This document shows, piece after piece, positions 21,541-34,036 of a stretch of DNA of 64,000 nucleotides. The notes below the pieces were generated by a model, which saw only the letters and a list, made by a program, of their open reading frames with translations, did no database searches and was not told where the DNA came from. Made by a program: the position numbers and the translations under genes. Every line of letters begins with the position of its first letter. The stretch's first letter is position 1. The DNA comes from Progne subis subis. Its lineage: Eukaryota; Chordata; Aves; Passeriformes; Hirundinidae. Where the stretch lies: positions 86,893 through 150,892 of the forward strand of contig JAKJHU010000542.1 of assembly GCA_022316685.1 (NCBI GenBank). The letters are read 5' to 3'.

Positions 21541-21549
21541 GCCCAGCCA

Positions 21550-22060
21550 GACCTGTTCCATGTTCCCTTGGTTTCTTGGGACCCTACAGTGTCACAATGG
21601 TCTCCTTGGTTCCACGAGGCCCTGGAGCATCACAATGTTCCCTTTTTGCTTCTGCAATGGCCCTGTGCTTCCATGAGGCCCTGGAGTGTCACAATGGCTT
21701 CATGGTTCCACAAAGCCCTGATGTGTCACAATGGCCCCTCAGCTCCAGGCACCGTCACTGTGTCACAATGGCTCCTCCGTGACACTACAGGCTCCACAAG
21801 GTCACCATGGACCTTGGAGGCTTTGAGTTTCACAATGGTCTCCTTGATTCCATGAGGCACCACAGTGTCACAATGGCCCCTTGGTTCCATGAGGTTCTGT
21901 AGTTTCACCATGGTATCCTTGGACCTGCATTGTCACAAGTGATCCATGGTTCCATGAAGTTCTGTAGTGTCACCATGGAGTCCTTGGACCCGCATTGTCA
22001 CAACTGACCCATAGCTCCATGAGGTTCTGTAGTGTCACTGTGGTCACTGTCAGAGGCTGG
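21550..22060 (-). repeat. ~40-bp minisatellite, longest array
   Basis: About 12 imperfect units with GTGTCACAATGG and TTCCATGAGGCCCTG cores; length varies from 38 to 50 bases. Confidence 0.75.
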
Positions 22061-22169
22061 ATGAGATCAATGTCCTGAGACGCCTTGGAATGCTTGGAAT
22101 GCCCGTGTGGGGTCAAGGGTGGGTCAGGCCTTGGTTTGAGGTGGGATAGAGCCCCGCCCCCAGTCCCAG

Positions 22170-22490
22170 CCCTGCAGAGCTGTCAATCACACAGCAGGGG
22201 CTGTGCTAACCCAGCACTGATTGGCCGAGCTGTCAGTCAATCACGCAGCAGATGGTGCTAACACACCTCTGATTGGCCAAGCTGTCAGTCAATCACACAG
22301 CAGATGGTGCTAACACACCTCTGATTGGCCGAGCTGTCAGTCAATCACACAGCAGATGGTGCTAACACACCTCTGATTGGCTGAGCTGTCAGTCACACAA
22401 CAGGCAGTGCTAACCCTCCTTGGCTCAGCTGTCAATCACACACAATCAGCAGCTGCCAACCCTGACTCTGATTGGGCAACCAACAGAAGT
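22170..22490 (+). repeat. 52-bp tandem repeat carrying CCAAT boxes
   Basis: TGATTGGCC occurs at 22218, 22270, 22322 and (as TGATTGGCT) 22374, exactly 52 bases apart, with partial units on both sides. Each unit has an inverted CCAAT box (ATTGG) and a TCAATCA element. Confidence 0.88.
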
Positions 22491-22534
22491 CCCGCCCAAG
22501 GGGTGGGCCCATGAAGGCCCAGGAGGTAAAAAAG
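22491..22534 (+). promoter_or_regulatory. Possible promoter: GC box and TATA-like element after the CCAAT array
   Basis: CCCGCCC at 22491-22497 is followed by a GGGTGGG box and TAAAAAAG at 22527-22534. With the CCAAT units just upstream this has the order of an LTR U3 or housekeeping promoter. No gene is recognised downstream. Confidence 0.35.
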
Positions 22535-22866
22535 CCAGAGGACGAGGTCAGCCCATGGTCTGGATCCTGCCTTCTCCTGGGATTCTCCTGTGAGCAATAC
22601 TGGAATCCTAGCAGATGGTACCTATATGTGTGTGTTCCTATAGATCTTCTGTCTTTCTGTTGTTCTCCATTTCTTCTTCTAATCCTACTTACCTGGAGCA
22701 TTTTGGGGTAACTTACCATCTTAAAGATTTAAAGGTTTCTAGATTGAATTAAGTTAATGAATTTAATGCTATGATAAGAGTTTTATGTAGAATTGGGTGC
22801 TATATTAAACTCTTTGCCAAAGTTCCTTGATTGTCTGTATTTTGCCAGTAAAATTTTGTGTCATTG
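22535..22866. other. Unclassified DNA, possibly LTR-derived
   Basis: T-rich then AT-rich DNA following the promoter-like stack. Nothing coding is recognised. Confidence 0.3.
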
Positions 22867-22867
22867 T

Positions 22868-22992
22868 GACCTCTTGGCTTAGTTGGTTAGAGCATGGGGC
22901 TGGTATCACCGAGGTTGGGGGTTCAATCCCTGTGTGGCTCATTCACATAAGAATTGGACTTGTGGGTCCCTTCCTACCAAGAATATTCTTTG
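22868..22992 (+). mobile_element. SINE with tRNA-Ile head and CR1 tail (TguSINE1-like)
   Basis: The head has an RNA polymerase III box A (TGGCTTAGTTGG, 22875-22886) and box B (GGTTCAATCCC, 22920-22930) and aligns best with tRNA-Ile. It continues directly into TTGGACTTGTGGGTCCC and AGAATATTCTTTG, a CR1 3' tail. That combination is the known zebra finch TguSINE1 design, which moves by CR1 machinery. The anticodon loop has changed, so it is not a working tRNA gene. Confidence 0.85.
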
Positions 22993-23095
22993 CATCTGTC
23001 CATGTTGAGAATATCTGGTTGGTATTTCTCCTGTGCGCCAAACTCAAGTAAAGGAACGTTTGGTTACCCCATGCATTTAAAAGTTCTGGGGTGTT

Positions 23096-23235
23096 ACAGC
23101 CCTGCAGGCTCACAATGGCCTCTTGTTTTCATGAGGCCCCACAGTGTCACACAGGCCCTTGGTTCCATAGGTCCTAGCAGTACCACAAGGATCCCCTTAG
23201 TTCCACAGCGTCCCACAGTGTCACCCATGGCCCCA
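23096..23235 (-). repeat. ~40-bp minisatellite, short array
   Basis: About three units with ATGAGGCCCCACAGTGTCAC and TTGGTTCCATAGG cores, same family as 21550-22060. Confidence 0.65.
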
Positions 23236-23489
23236 TTCCACATGATTTATGTGTCAGAGGAGGGGAATTCAGAGCCTTTTTCTCCTCTGTGGGCTGAGGA
23301 CCTGCATTTCCAATGGCCCTGCAGCTGCCAAAAGGGGCCTTTTTTGCTAAGATGAGAACAGTTCTGCTGAAAGCCTGTCCTAACCCTGCTTTTCCTGCAA
23401 ATGTGCCCAATGAATCCTAATTATTTGCAGCCCCAGGTCTTGTGTGGGTGCAGGTGTGAGAACTGAAGGATGGAACAGCTCTGGTGGGG

Positions 23490-23735
23490 AGAAGTTCTTT
23501 TTTCTTGATAGCTTTTCTTTTTGTTTTGTTTCGGGTTTGTTGTTTTTTTTGCTGTTGTTTTTGTTACTTGTTTTGGTATTGTTTTGTTGTTCTTTTGGTT
23601 TGGTTGTTGTTTTTTTTTTTTTTTTAATTGGGGAGGATTTTGTTTTGGTATAGAATTTTTTTGTTTGTTGGTTTTTTCGTGATTTTTTTTTTTTTTTTTT
23701 TTTTTTTAGTTTGTTTATTTTTAATTAACTCCACC
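23490..23735 (+). repeat. T-rich low-complexity tract
   Basis: Runs of T and TTTG units including uninterrupted T stretches near 23610 and 23685-23707. It borders block A. Confidence 0.85.
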
Positions 23736-24541
23736 TGTCAGCTCTGGGCAGAGCTCTGTAACTCTATGTGCCACTTGCCTGTGGCACTGTGGAGGTGGCC
23801 AGGGGGACCTTCCCCGAGCTGTGTGCACAGCAATGCACATCAGCCCAGGCCGGGGGTGCTCAGTGCCCGCTCAGTTTTGCTGTCTGCCTGTGGCTCTGGA
23901 CGCTTCCCTTGGAGCGTCTCCAGGCAGGGAACGTTGGAGCTGTCCCCACCGTGGTGTCACAGAGAGGGGAACGCTGGGGCTGTGCCGCTCCTGCCCCGGC
24001 CCCAAGAGCTCTGCCAGCGCCTGGAGGAGACACAAAGGCTGAGCCCAAGGGTGAGAACTGCAGAAGGGGCTGAGCTGGGAGGGAGGCAGCGGGATCATGG
24101 AGTCCAGGCCCTGGCCCTGCACAGACAGCCCAACAGTGGCAGCCTGGGCATTCCCGGGAGCAGTGTCCAAAGCTCTGTCCTGGAGCTGCAGCAGCCTCAA
24201 AGCTGTGAGCATTGCAGTGGCTGCAGAGCTCTGGGGAAAGGTCCTGGCCCTGGCTTGGGGCTGGGCCAGAGCCCAGGGAGCAAATCAACTTGCAGCTGCT
24301 GCCCCAGAGCAGGGAAGAGCAGGAATTGCTGGCTGGGAGAGACTCTTGCCAAGGGCCTGCAGCGCCAGGACACAGGCCATGGCTGGACACTGCTTGGGGC
24401 CAGGGTGAGCTGGGATGTGGGGATGGACTTGTTCCCTGGGAGGGCGGTGGGGCCTGGCACAGAGTGGGAGGAAAAGCTGCTGCTGCTCTGGAATGGCTGG
24501 AAGTGTGCAAGGGCTGGTTGGAGGGGACTTCCTGCCCAGAG

Positions 24542-24613
24542 GGGATGGGATGGGATGGGATGGGATGGGATGGGATGGGATGGGATGGGATGGGATGGGA
24601 TGGGATGGGATGG
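24542..24613 (+). repeat. (GGGAT)n array, about 14 units
   Basis: Perfect 5-bp units. The same array in block B has about 10 units. Confidence 0.95.
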
Positions 24614-24899
24614 GGCAGTGTAATTTGGGGTGTAATTGCAGTGTGGGGGTGGCAGGAAAGTTGGGAGGGGTAAGGATGCAGTGGGGGGATGGGGTGGTTT
24701 GGGCTCTTGGAGTAGGGGAGTAGAGGGAGGGAAATCAAGAAGCAGTGTTTAAAGGCTGCTGGTGCTTTTAGAAATGTTGGGGCCTGGAAGTGTCTTGTGG
24801 GAGGTTGCAGTGAAATTGGGAAGGCTGAGTTTAAGGTGCGGTGCTGTGCAGGGCTGAGGTGGAGGGGCAGTGATTTTGAAAGCTAAGGGTACCTGCTTC

Positions 24900-25000
24900 C
24901 AAGAAAGAAAGAAAAAAATGAGAGAGTGAGAGAAGGAAAGGAGAAAGGAAAAAGGAAGGAAGAAAAAGGAAGGAAGGAAGGAACGAACAAATGAAGGAAG
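24900..25000 (+). repeat. Purine-rich GAAA/GGAA microsatellite
   Basis: Almost pure A/G on the + strand. In block B the matching tract is about twice as long. Confidence 0.85.
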
Positions 25001-25772
25001 GGTTTTAAATGAAGCTCTGTATGTCTAATTTAATAAGCAAGAATGTTGAATTTAGCAGCAATGCAATTTTATGTAAGTAGCATTTTATAATCAAGCATGT
25101 ACAAAAATTTGGCAGTGATTAATTAAAGATAAGTACTGTTCGGATAAATCAGAAACAAAACTGACCAGGGTATGGAGGGGGATTTCTCACCCTACCTCAC
25201 GTACAAAATGAAGTAATCCAACTTAAAATTATATGCTGTATGCTAATACATATTCATTAATATTTCCGTAAATCTCCTCCTATTTTCAATTCTTAAATGC
25301 TACATCACTGTACTACATAGCGCATGCTCCACTTGTTGTTAGGGGGTCTTCTTGGCCTTTTGGTGGTCTTCTTCAGATGAAGGCTCATCATCTTCCTCTC
25401 CTCCTATGAATAACCTTACTGATTGCATGTGCGCTCTAAGTTTTGTGTTATACATAAATAAGCATTATGTTCCAAAAAGTAATTATTTCATGGATAAAAC
25501 CACCACCCAAACTCCCTGCCTTGGAATAGTCCCAGCTTTGTCCATCTCAAGGCCAGTTCTATCTTAAAACATCCTGTATCCCATCACATCTGCAAAGGGC
25601 CCATCTCCCGACCTTGGAGCAGTCCCAGCTTTGGCCAATCCAGCTTTGAAACTCTTGCTTATCTCAAACTGCATCCTGTATCTTATTCTTCTCATGGAGC
25701 ATCTGCCAAGGGGCCCATCTGCTTTGTAACAGTAATCACATCTACTTTTTTCCTTTACTGCTTTATAACAAG

Positions 25773-25782
<10 letters not shown>

Positions 25783-25821
<39 letters not shown>
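25783..25821 (+). repeat. (TA)n microsatellite, about 19 units
   Basis: Uninterrupted TA dinucleotides. Confidence 0.95.
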
Positions 25822-25823
<2 letters not shown>

Positions 25824-26109
25824 ATATGATTACAACTAGCATGAATCATTTTCATTTATTACAATTGCCCCCATTTCTCTTTTTAATCATATTGATTCAT
25901 CCTTTTCAATTAAAACTGAATCTCAATTTCTTCTATATTCCCAATAATCCAGGTTTTTACATTCTTTTATTTAAACCTCTAATTTTTCTAACGTCTCCCG
26001 TGCTGCATCAAGCTTTTAGCATTCCTTCTCAAATTTGATTAACATCTCTTGTGCTAGATGTAGTGGTTTTACATTCACTAAATTCTGGTCTTAGTACTCA
26101 CTCTTTTTC

Positions 26110-26495
26110 TGTGGGAGGTTGTAGCAGGATTTTTGGAGACAGACACAGAGAGGCCTTACCATGCTGGGAAAGGTCTGCTGTTTTAGCACTGTCAAGGACG
26201 ATGAGCCTGAGAACCAGGACACTGAGCCTGAGAAACAGCTTCTTCCCTCAACAAATTGAAAACAAGTAATTTCAGAGGAATGCTTCTGCAGATAACACTA
26301 GCGAATAGTGTAGCCACTTGGTGCTCGTGGACACGAGAAGATAGCCAATAGCGAGTAGTAAAATGCCGCGTGAACAGCTTAGGCACTAGCATGATATATG
26401 TACAAAAGAGCCCTGTGTACCCTCAATAAACGAGCATTCACCATTACTTCTGTGAAGAAGATGATTGACTCTGGTTGTTCCCTGTGTTTTAAATC
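26110..26495 (+). mobile_element. Solo LTR-like sequence
   Basis: Begins TGTGGGAGGTTGTAGC and contains AATAAA near 26425 (CCTCAATAAACGAGC), with a short T/G-rich stretch after it ending about AAATCA. The ends are approximate and I see no clear target duplication. Confidence 0.45.
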
Positions 26496-27972
26496 ACCTT
26501 TAGGAGAGAAACTAGGATAAAAACAAAGCAGGCTTAATCTTAAAAATGAACAAATAGTTTTATTAACACACACTAAAAGAATGGAAAAAGAAAGTTGGGG
26601 GGAAAAAACTAAAACAAACCAGAATGAAACTCTAAAAACACTTTTCTTTCCCTTTACAAACTGTTAACTTTCTTACAAAACAAATTAAAGAGACAAAACT
26701 TGTAATTTTCAGCCAGTTTCACTATCTGACAATAGTCTTTCATTAATCCTTTAGGGGAAGAGTCTCTCTTAGAGTCATGGATCCCACTGACAACCTAGAA
26801 CAGTTCTTTTGTGGGTTTTTTAAACTGTCACAAAAACAACCGCCCGGGGAAAATTGCTTTTGTGACCCCTCCCATTATCAGGTTTTCAAGCTGCTTATGG
26901 GTCATGGGTCTTAGACTTTTGCATCCTGGGGTGTCACCTTTTTAAGATGAATGACTCCAAAGCAAAGGATTCTTCACCTCAAGGTATAGAGATATCTTCT
27001 CACTTCTTCACTGGCGCAGGGGGCTTCTCATCTTTATCTCTGTTCAAGCATCTTATAGGATATTACTTAGTTCATCACAAATACATTTGCTTGAATCCAC
27101 ACACAAATCTAAACAATCATCTCCCCAAATGTGTATCTTTTCCATTATTTAAAGGAATCATCTAAATATAGAGTTTATTTCTTTAGGCTCAAATAAGAAT
27201 TGAACAACCAACTCTTCAACCCTCTGTCCCAATAGTCTTTTCACTCTTGCTCTACTGATTTAATGCTGTTTCTTCTTTACGTTCACTCTGTCCTTTTCCT
27301 TTTTCTCTCAGAGAAGGGCTAAGCTCTGGAAGCTTCATGTTGCCAGGAGAGGGTTAAATCTGCCTAGAGTCTTTTTTTCTCCCGCAGTAGCTTGTGGTAT
27401 TAGATGTTGAAGGCCATGCTGGTGAGGGAGGAAGAACTCACACAGAAACATCAGAGATCAGAGCACCTGGGCAGTCTGGAACCACAAAAAAAAATAGGCA
27501 GGATCATAAATGCCTTCTCAGCCCACCCCTCGGTGTAAATCAGGGCGGCCTCAGCCTAAATGGTGCCCATAGCTCTTATCAGGGGCCCAGCAGAGATTTC
27601 TCCTGCTCCAGGGAAGCTTGGAGAAAGCAGTTGTTGTAAAGCAGCAACCTCTCCTTCCCCCCCTCTTCACCTGGGAGCCGATGGAATCTGGCCAGGCCTC
27701 AGGCCAGCTCCCCCTCCCCAAAAAAGGGGGGAGTGGCAGGCTCAGCTCGATGTTACCTGTCTCTCTCTGGCCAAAAGAAAGAAGGAAAAAGCCCACCTAC
27801 AAGAAATCAAGGGTTTTCATATGGTACTTCCCAAAGTCATAGATAACAATTTTCAGTAGTTAAACCAGATGTCAATATTCCAACTAAACCTCTGATAGGT
27901 TCCTGTCCTTTCTAAAGCAATTACCAGGACCTGACCTGGAGAACTATTCTACATTCTTCTAGAACGAAAAAA
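26496..27972. other. Unresolved region downstream of the - strand ERV
   Basis: Follows the env stop of the ERV on the - strand and should hold its 3' untranslated region and LTR. I cannot define LTR ends. No host gene is recognised. Confidence 0.35.
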
Positions 27973-29995
27973 CTAAACTATACTAACCCATGACACTAGA
28001 GTAGTCTCTTTATATTCAGTCAGCATCTCTTCAGGTCCTTTCTTTTGAGTGCAAGTAGGTCTAGGTTTTAATATCATCAAAGGATTTGGTTCACCTTTTG
28101 CTGCCAATTCTGGATCAATGGGCATTGCTGTAGTTTGCATTCCTTGTATCACTGGGTGGATTAGTCTAAGAAGACATGGAATCATGCATGGTAAGAATAA
28201 CAATCCTAATCCAGAACATAACAGCATAAATCCCACCTTCTTCCACCAGGCTCCTCCAAAGAGGTTATCCCAACAATCCGTTTTTAGAATAGAATTCCAC
28301 TTTTCAACTGGTACGTGTGCCACCCTTTTAATTTCTTCAGCAAGTTTTGTGATGGCTTCCCCATGATCATCTCTCTCCACACAGCACTCAGATTCCTTAA
28401 ATCTCCCTCAAACTCGCCCTTCTTCAGCCAACAGATAATCTAGGGCAATTCTGGTTTGATATACAAATGCTCACATTTGTGAATGCTGCTTGGCCAGTAA
28501 CTTCAGGGCATCAGAAGTATGGTTTGATACAACCTCACTACCGCCTGGAGTCTTATCCACTGATTCAATAGATAAATTGGGGTCCTATATCCCCAAGATC
28601 CATCCCTAGCCCAAGTTGCTGGGTCATAATACATTATGATTCTTTCTGCAGGCCATTTGTCTTCCCCCCATTCCTGGTTTCCCCCTGACTTTGGGAAGTC
28701 GAGGTTTAAATCTCTTTTATTCCTTTCCAGAGTGTCATCAAGTGGTGTTCCCAGCATATTGCTCCTAGACCTTGGTATGACGAAGAAGGAGGGTCGTATA
28801 ACTCCTAAGGTACAGGTTCCCTCCCACTTTTGAGGTAATTCACTCTATGCTCATTGCCCACAAATGCAATATATTCCATCAGGGGCTTTCTATTTACTAT
28901 CTGTTTTTTCTGGTTGTTCCCAATAGGATTTTAGGTCTTTTTTTGGATTGGTAGAGGTTAGCTCCAGGACTTTTATGCCAGCACAAGTCAGTTGGATTAT
29001 TCCACTCACAATTCACTTCCTTTGTTATTCCCCAATACCCAGTAAAAGATTTTGGTCGCCAGGTCTTAGTTTTATTATCCGAAATAACTACTAAAGTAGA
29101 TATACAAGGAGTATATCCTACTACTTCATTATATTTCCTTCCTTCTCAAGTTATACAGACTGTTCCAATTACTTGATGACTCAAAATCCATCCTGCTGGT
29201 CATTTTAATGTCTTGGAAATTTGAGTATGATTCCATTTGAAAAATTGTTCTGGAGCTAGACTCTCACCTCTCCACAGCCATCTTTCAGCCATTCTAAGTC
29301 CCCCCCAGATCCAGCATTTGGATAATCCTAATTTCATAGCAATTTCTTGCTTCAAAGCTACAAAAAGGTTCTTAGTTGAGGTTGTCAAATTCCAGTGGCT
29401 ACACTGCTGCTTTAATTGTTCATACAGCTTATCCAGTTCCTTTAATTTTTTCCCTATGGCCTTTTTACGTATTTCTTTTGGTTCTTTTTGGTTTTCTTCT
29501 TCTTTTTTCCTTAGTACTGTATCTCCTATACATATACTTGGATCATTCCCATTCTCACATTTCTAAAAAAAAACAAAAAAGTTTTTCATATTGAGAACAA
29601 ATTTGATCACTATAAGGATAAGGAGCTGGTCCATTAAATCCTAATTTTTTCCCTACCCAACACATTTTTCTATTTTTAACACAAACATCTATAAAATTGC
29701 TGCGATCATAGCAGGCAGCACTAACATGTGGATGTGCCATGAACACAAATTCCATCTTGTCCTTGACCCACATGGACTGATGGCATTTATTACAGGGATC
29801 AACATTATTGGGACTTTGTTTTGGCATAGATTGTTTCTCTCATTGCCCACTCTTGTGCTGCTTGTTTTATTATTGTTTGTTCCTGCATTGCTCATTCCCT
29901 TCTCTCATGGACTCTGTCCAGAGTGGCTCCATAGTTTTGCCCAGTTGCCAAGGACATCACCACAAACACAGTGAAAATAATCCTCAGGAGTTTTG
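27973..29995 (-). pseudogene. env: ERV env, gamma-like, broken
   Basis: A signal-peptide-like segment (F-T-V-F-V-V-M-S-L-A-T-G) lies near 29960-29995. Surface pieces follow at 29555-29827 (two closely spaced Cys in C-N-K-C) and at 29200-29388 (K-C-W-I-W-G-G). A basic R-N-K-R-D motif near 28720 marks the subunit border. The transmembrane part ends at 27973 with a heptad-like helix, a hydrophobic anchor (near 28230-28300) and a tail. A stop codon sits before the paired Cys motif near 28385, and several frameshifts separate the pieces. Confidence 0.7.
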
Positions 29996-32063
29996 ACTTT
30001 CTACCATCCTCAAGGCTCTTTGGGTTGCAGCCAAGGACCAAGATGTCAGGATTCTTGGCAGCAAGTTTATATCCTGGAATCTAGTCACTGGTGCATTTGG
30101 TCTCACTGGTACCCTTGGCCTCATGTTTGTTTCAAGGATGGCACAGATTACTCACAGTTCTCACAGCACTGCCCTCTCTCTCTCTCTTTCACTCTGGGTT
30201 AGTCAGCTACTTCCGTCTTTTAGTCTAAACCACCAAAGCTCTGGAGATGTGCCAACCACGATAAGATTTGCTTTGTCACTACTTCAGTTAACAACCTGAT
30301 GTGTTGGTAGCTTTTTGCTCCAAAGTTGGGAATTATTATTAAGTCTTCATCCCCACCAATAGGCACATTCACAATGCCAGTTCACGTAAGAAATGTGTCT
30401 ATAGCGTGGCACAAAATTCCTTCTCCACAGTAACTGTTAATTATGATACACTGGTCTATAATATTATGAATCTTTTGCTCTCTCACCTGCTCAAAAGCTA
30501 ATATAGTAAAAACTCATTGTCTAAATTTTCTATTCATTGAACCACTGCATAAAAGGTTCCATCTTCATATCTCAAAGGTGTTAAAAAAAAATCACTGGAA
30601 AGCTTTTTAAAGTTAACTGTTCACGCATGCCATCTAAGCAAGTTAAACAAATCAATTGTCTCTCTTTTTCTTCTGCTTTTGTTATTCTCCACCACACATT
30701 AAGTCGAAGCGCACAAATAACACAAACCCATGGGTGACACTCTAAGCCACGCTTAGTACACCCCCAGTGTGTTACTTGTTCTTGGACTCTTTAGTAACAG
30801 GTGTTTCCAGTCTCTTTTTCTGGAATTGCAGTTCCTCCTTGAAATCTGTTAGTGTTAGTCACTGAGGGCCTCTCAAAAGATTTTCAATCTGTTCAGGCTG
30901 TTCCCATTGATCAAGGAAGTGTCTAATCCCTTCCCATTGGCATTGTTCTGCCTCCAAACTCAAATGTTTTGAGTTGCAGTCAATATCCAATCCAGAATGC
31001 CTAATTTTTCTAATAAATTAAAGTTAATTGCAATTACAAACCACAAATCTCTAATCGTTAAACTATCAAAGGAGTTTTATAACCTGAACAGGTTAAGCAA
31101 GACAAATTATCTTTTTCTGTTGTTTCTGGGTATCCTAGTATGTCCACATTTTAATTTTATTATCTTTTGTTGTTCCTGCAGTGTTCTGAAAGCCACTAAT
31201 CCGTCCATGTGATACGCTAAATAAATAAATGCTCTTTGTACTTGATATTTTATTATAAATTGTTGCAAATAAGTATCAATGTTGATCTGTGCTAAAACCC
31301 AATTGTACATTCTAAAGTCTCACTCTACTCTACTAAAACATCGTATAGAATTAATCATAAAAGCTACATCTCTTTGGTCCCAAGGTACAGTTGTTCTGTG
31401 CCAATGTCTTTGTCTCAGCCACTTCATGGTCACGGCTTTACACCGCTCACACTGATGACCGTGTTTGCAGCAACCTTGCTGAAACATGGAAAACTTCTCT
31501 CTGCGGGATGGCAGCTTCTGACCTTTCTGTGCTAAGGATATCTTGAATATCCTGGGGCTGGGTTATTCTTTTCAATATGTGGGTGGCACACCAAATGTGT
31601 TGCAGCATTACGTGAAATCCACGGCCGAAAATGATTTTCCATGTGAGCTATAGTCTCTGGGCACCAAAGACTCTTCAGCCATGTCGGGGATTAATTACAA
31701 TTTTACTTTAAACTTTATTTTGGAATCAATACAATGGTTTAATCAATTTTAAGTATTTTTTAACTTTACTTTCAGGTTTCCTGGTGTCAAAATAATTTTC
31801 CAATCTTTATTGGGTATAGGTCCTTTTACCCTTGAAGCATGAGTCTAGCCTTTTTTCTGCCATTCGAACTGTGGTTTTGTCAGGGAGAATCCATTGTCCC
31901 TCTTTTAGAGTTGCTCCTAGGTTTTCATGGCTTCTACTTCTGCTAAAGAAAAGTATGGTGTTGATTTTGTGTTCCTGCTTCCTGAAAAGTCATAATTACG
32001 TTGCTGTTTTCCCTCAGGCAGCTTGTCTTAGCTTTATCATCAAGCAATTTGTTTCTTTTTGTT

Positions 32064-32381
32064 TCAATGTCTCTCCCTCTCTGGTGTCCTTTTCACACGA
32101 ACCACTGCTATCTTTTTTGGACTTTCAAAGCTTTTAAGAATTTGACTTATCAATCCTTGGTGCACTAATCCTTTTCTTTGAGTGTTTATAAGTCCTCTTT
32201 CTTTCCAAAATTTTCTAAATATATGCACTACTCCAAAGGCATATTTTGAGTCGGTGTATATGGTCCCTTCTCGATCCTTTAATAACAGCAACACACAGAA
32301 TAATATACAGAGTTCACAGGCTTGTGCTGACCAGGACGGGCTAAGGGGACCAGATTCTTTTACTTCCAGTTTTTCCTCCAC
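32064..32381 (-). pseudogene. ERV RNase H fragment
   Basis: Contains S-A-Q-A-C-E-L and Y-T-D-S-K-Y-A-F-G-V-V-H, the second and third acidic positions of retroviral RNase H in gamma-like form. Both ends are frameshifted. Confidence 0.8.
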
Positions 32382-32639
32382 GAATTATGGCATACCCAGA
32401 TTTCCTTCTTCCATCTATCACTCAGCATGATCCATCTATAAATAATTTTTCTCCTGTTTTTAATTCTTGTTCTCTCAAATCTGGGCATATTTTTGTTTGT
32501 AACTCTGTGACCTCTGTGCAGTCATGTATTAGCTCTTCCCCTGGGTCCCCTGTAAAGGAACTGAGCGGGGCTTTGTATATTTGTCACTCTCAAGTCTAAT
32601 TCAGAGGATTCTATCAAGACAACCTCATATTTTAATATT

Positions 32640-34036
32640 CTACTCTCAGTTAACTATTTTTCAGCCTTTTTAGCAAGGATTTCCCTAATATTATGGGGGT
32701 GTACACTTCCAGTGATGCCCCAAAGGTACTTTTTGGGCTTCTTCTACTAACAGAGCAGTGGCTACCAGAGCTTGCAGGCATGTTGGACAACTCTTACTAA
32801 CTGGATCCAATCATTTTGAATAATATCCTACTGACTTTTGGCTTCCTGCCCAACCTGAGTCAATAATTTCATAAGGTGTTTGATCAACTGTATTAACAAT
32901 AATTGAAAAGGCTTCTCTAAATGGGGAAAACTCAGCACAGGAGCTTGCAGTAGGGCTTCTTTAACTTGCTCAAAATTTTCCTGATCCCTTTCAGTCCATT
33001 TCAAGCAATTAGTAGTTCATTTCTCATTTAGAAATTTTACTTTTCTACTAAAACCCTTCGATCTCTTGTCTACAATAACCCCAAAGACTCAAAAACTGCT
33101 TTATTTCTCTTTTAGACGTTGGGGGTCCCATGTTCAATATTCCTGAAACCCTTTCAGGGTCTAGCTTTTTTCTTTTGCTTACTAATCCAATGACCTAAAC
33201 ACTGCACTTCTGACTCTACAAACTGCAATTTTGACTTGATATCTTCAGCCTGTTTCTCCCAGAAAATTTAGAAGTTTAATAGTACCCTTTCTAGTTTCCT
33301 CTTCAGTTTCTCTTGCTACTAACAAATCATCTAAATACGTAGCAGCTTAATTCCTTGGGTAACTCAAAGGACTTCCAAAGATTTTCTAACGCCTCTCCAA
33401 AAAGATTCAGTGCCTCTGTAAAACCTTGAGGTAGCACCATTCACCTTAATTGTTCTCTCCTACCTGTATCTGGGTCCTCCTACTCAAAGGCAATCCCTAC
33501 TGCCCTCATCCAGAGGGCAAGTTCAAAAGGCATCCTTTAAATCCACGACACTGTACCAAATGTAATTAGGAGGTATCTGGCTTAGCTACTCCTGGACAGC
33601 GGGTAATGGTTCTTTGATTTACCGCTCTGAGATCCTGGACTAGTCGGTAGCTACCATCAGGCTTCTTTACCGGCAGGATGGGGGTATGATGTGGTGACAC
33701 ACAGGACTCCAACACCCCCTGATGTACTCAATTCTCAACGACCGGTTTCAATCCCTTCCGACCTTCCAGTGATATCGGATATTGTTTTACTCGAATGGGG
33801 ATTTCTGGGTTCTGTATTTCAACACTAATGGGCTGAATGTTTAATTTTCCTACTTCACCAGTATACCACACAGTGTCGCTAATCTCGAAATTATCTTCTA
33901 CAGTTAAAGAAGATTTTAAGTTTTCCTTCACAGGGTGTTTTTTAATCCCCAAGGCTATTATTAAGTCCCTTCCTAATAAATTATTATCAGCCTCTGGTAT
34001 TAATACCAAATCATTCAGTCCAAATTTTTTATCCAT
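32640..34036 (-). pseudogene. ERV protease end and reverse transcriptase, broken
   Basis: The open piece 33728-34036 carries N-N-L-L-G-R-D-L-I, the C-terminal protease motif, and then the start of reverse transcriptase (I-R-V-K-Q-Y-P). The polymerase motif Y-L-D-D is at 33326-33337, in a degenerate context between stops. Confidence 0.8.

Larger units (their letters stand above)
23736..25640 (+). repeat. Unidentified repeat block A (pairs with 42230-44216; part inverted at 40690-41300)
   Basis: Starts GCTCTGGGCAGAGCTCTGTA and continues with GC-rich DNA, a GGGAT array, a purine tract and an AT-rich end with TGAAGGCTCATCATCTTCC. Block B matches it along nearly the whole length. Open frames inside are not conserved between copies and I do not call a gene. 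Confidence 0.85.

Noticed and set aside
22170..22490. CRISPR-like array
   Set aside because: The 52-bp units are directly adjacent with no unique spacers, and the genome is a bird's.
22868..22940. Functional tRNA gene
   Set aside because: Box A and B are good, but the anticodon arm is altered and the sequence continues into a CR1 tail, so it is a SINE head.
24415..24723. Trp/Asp/Gly repeat protein
   Set aside because: It is the GGGAT array read in frame; block B has a different length and frame.
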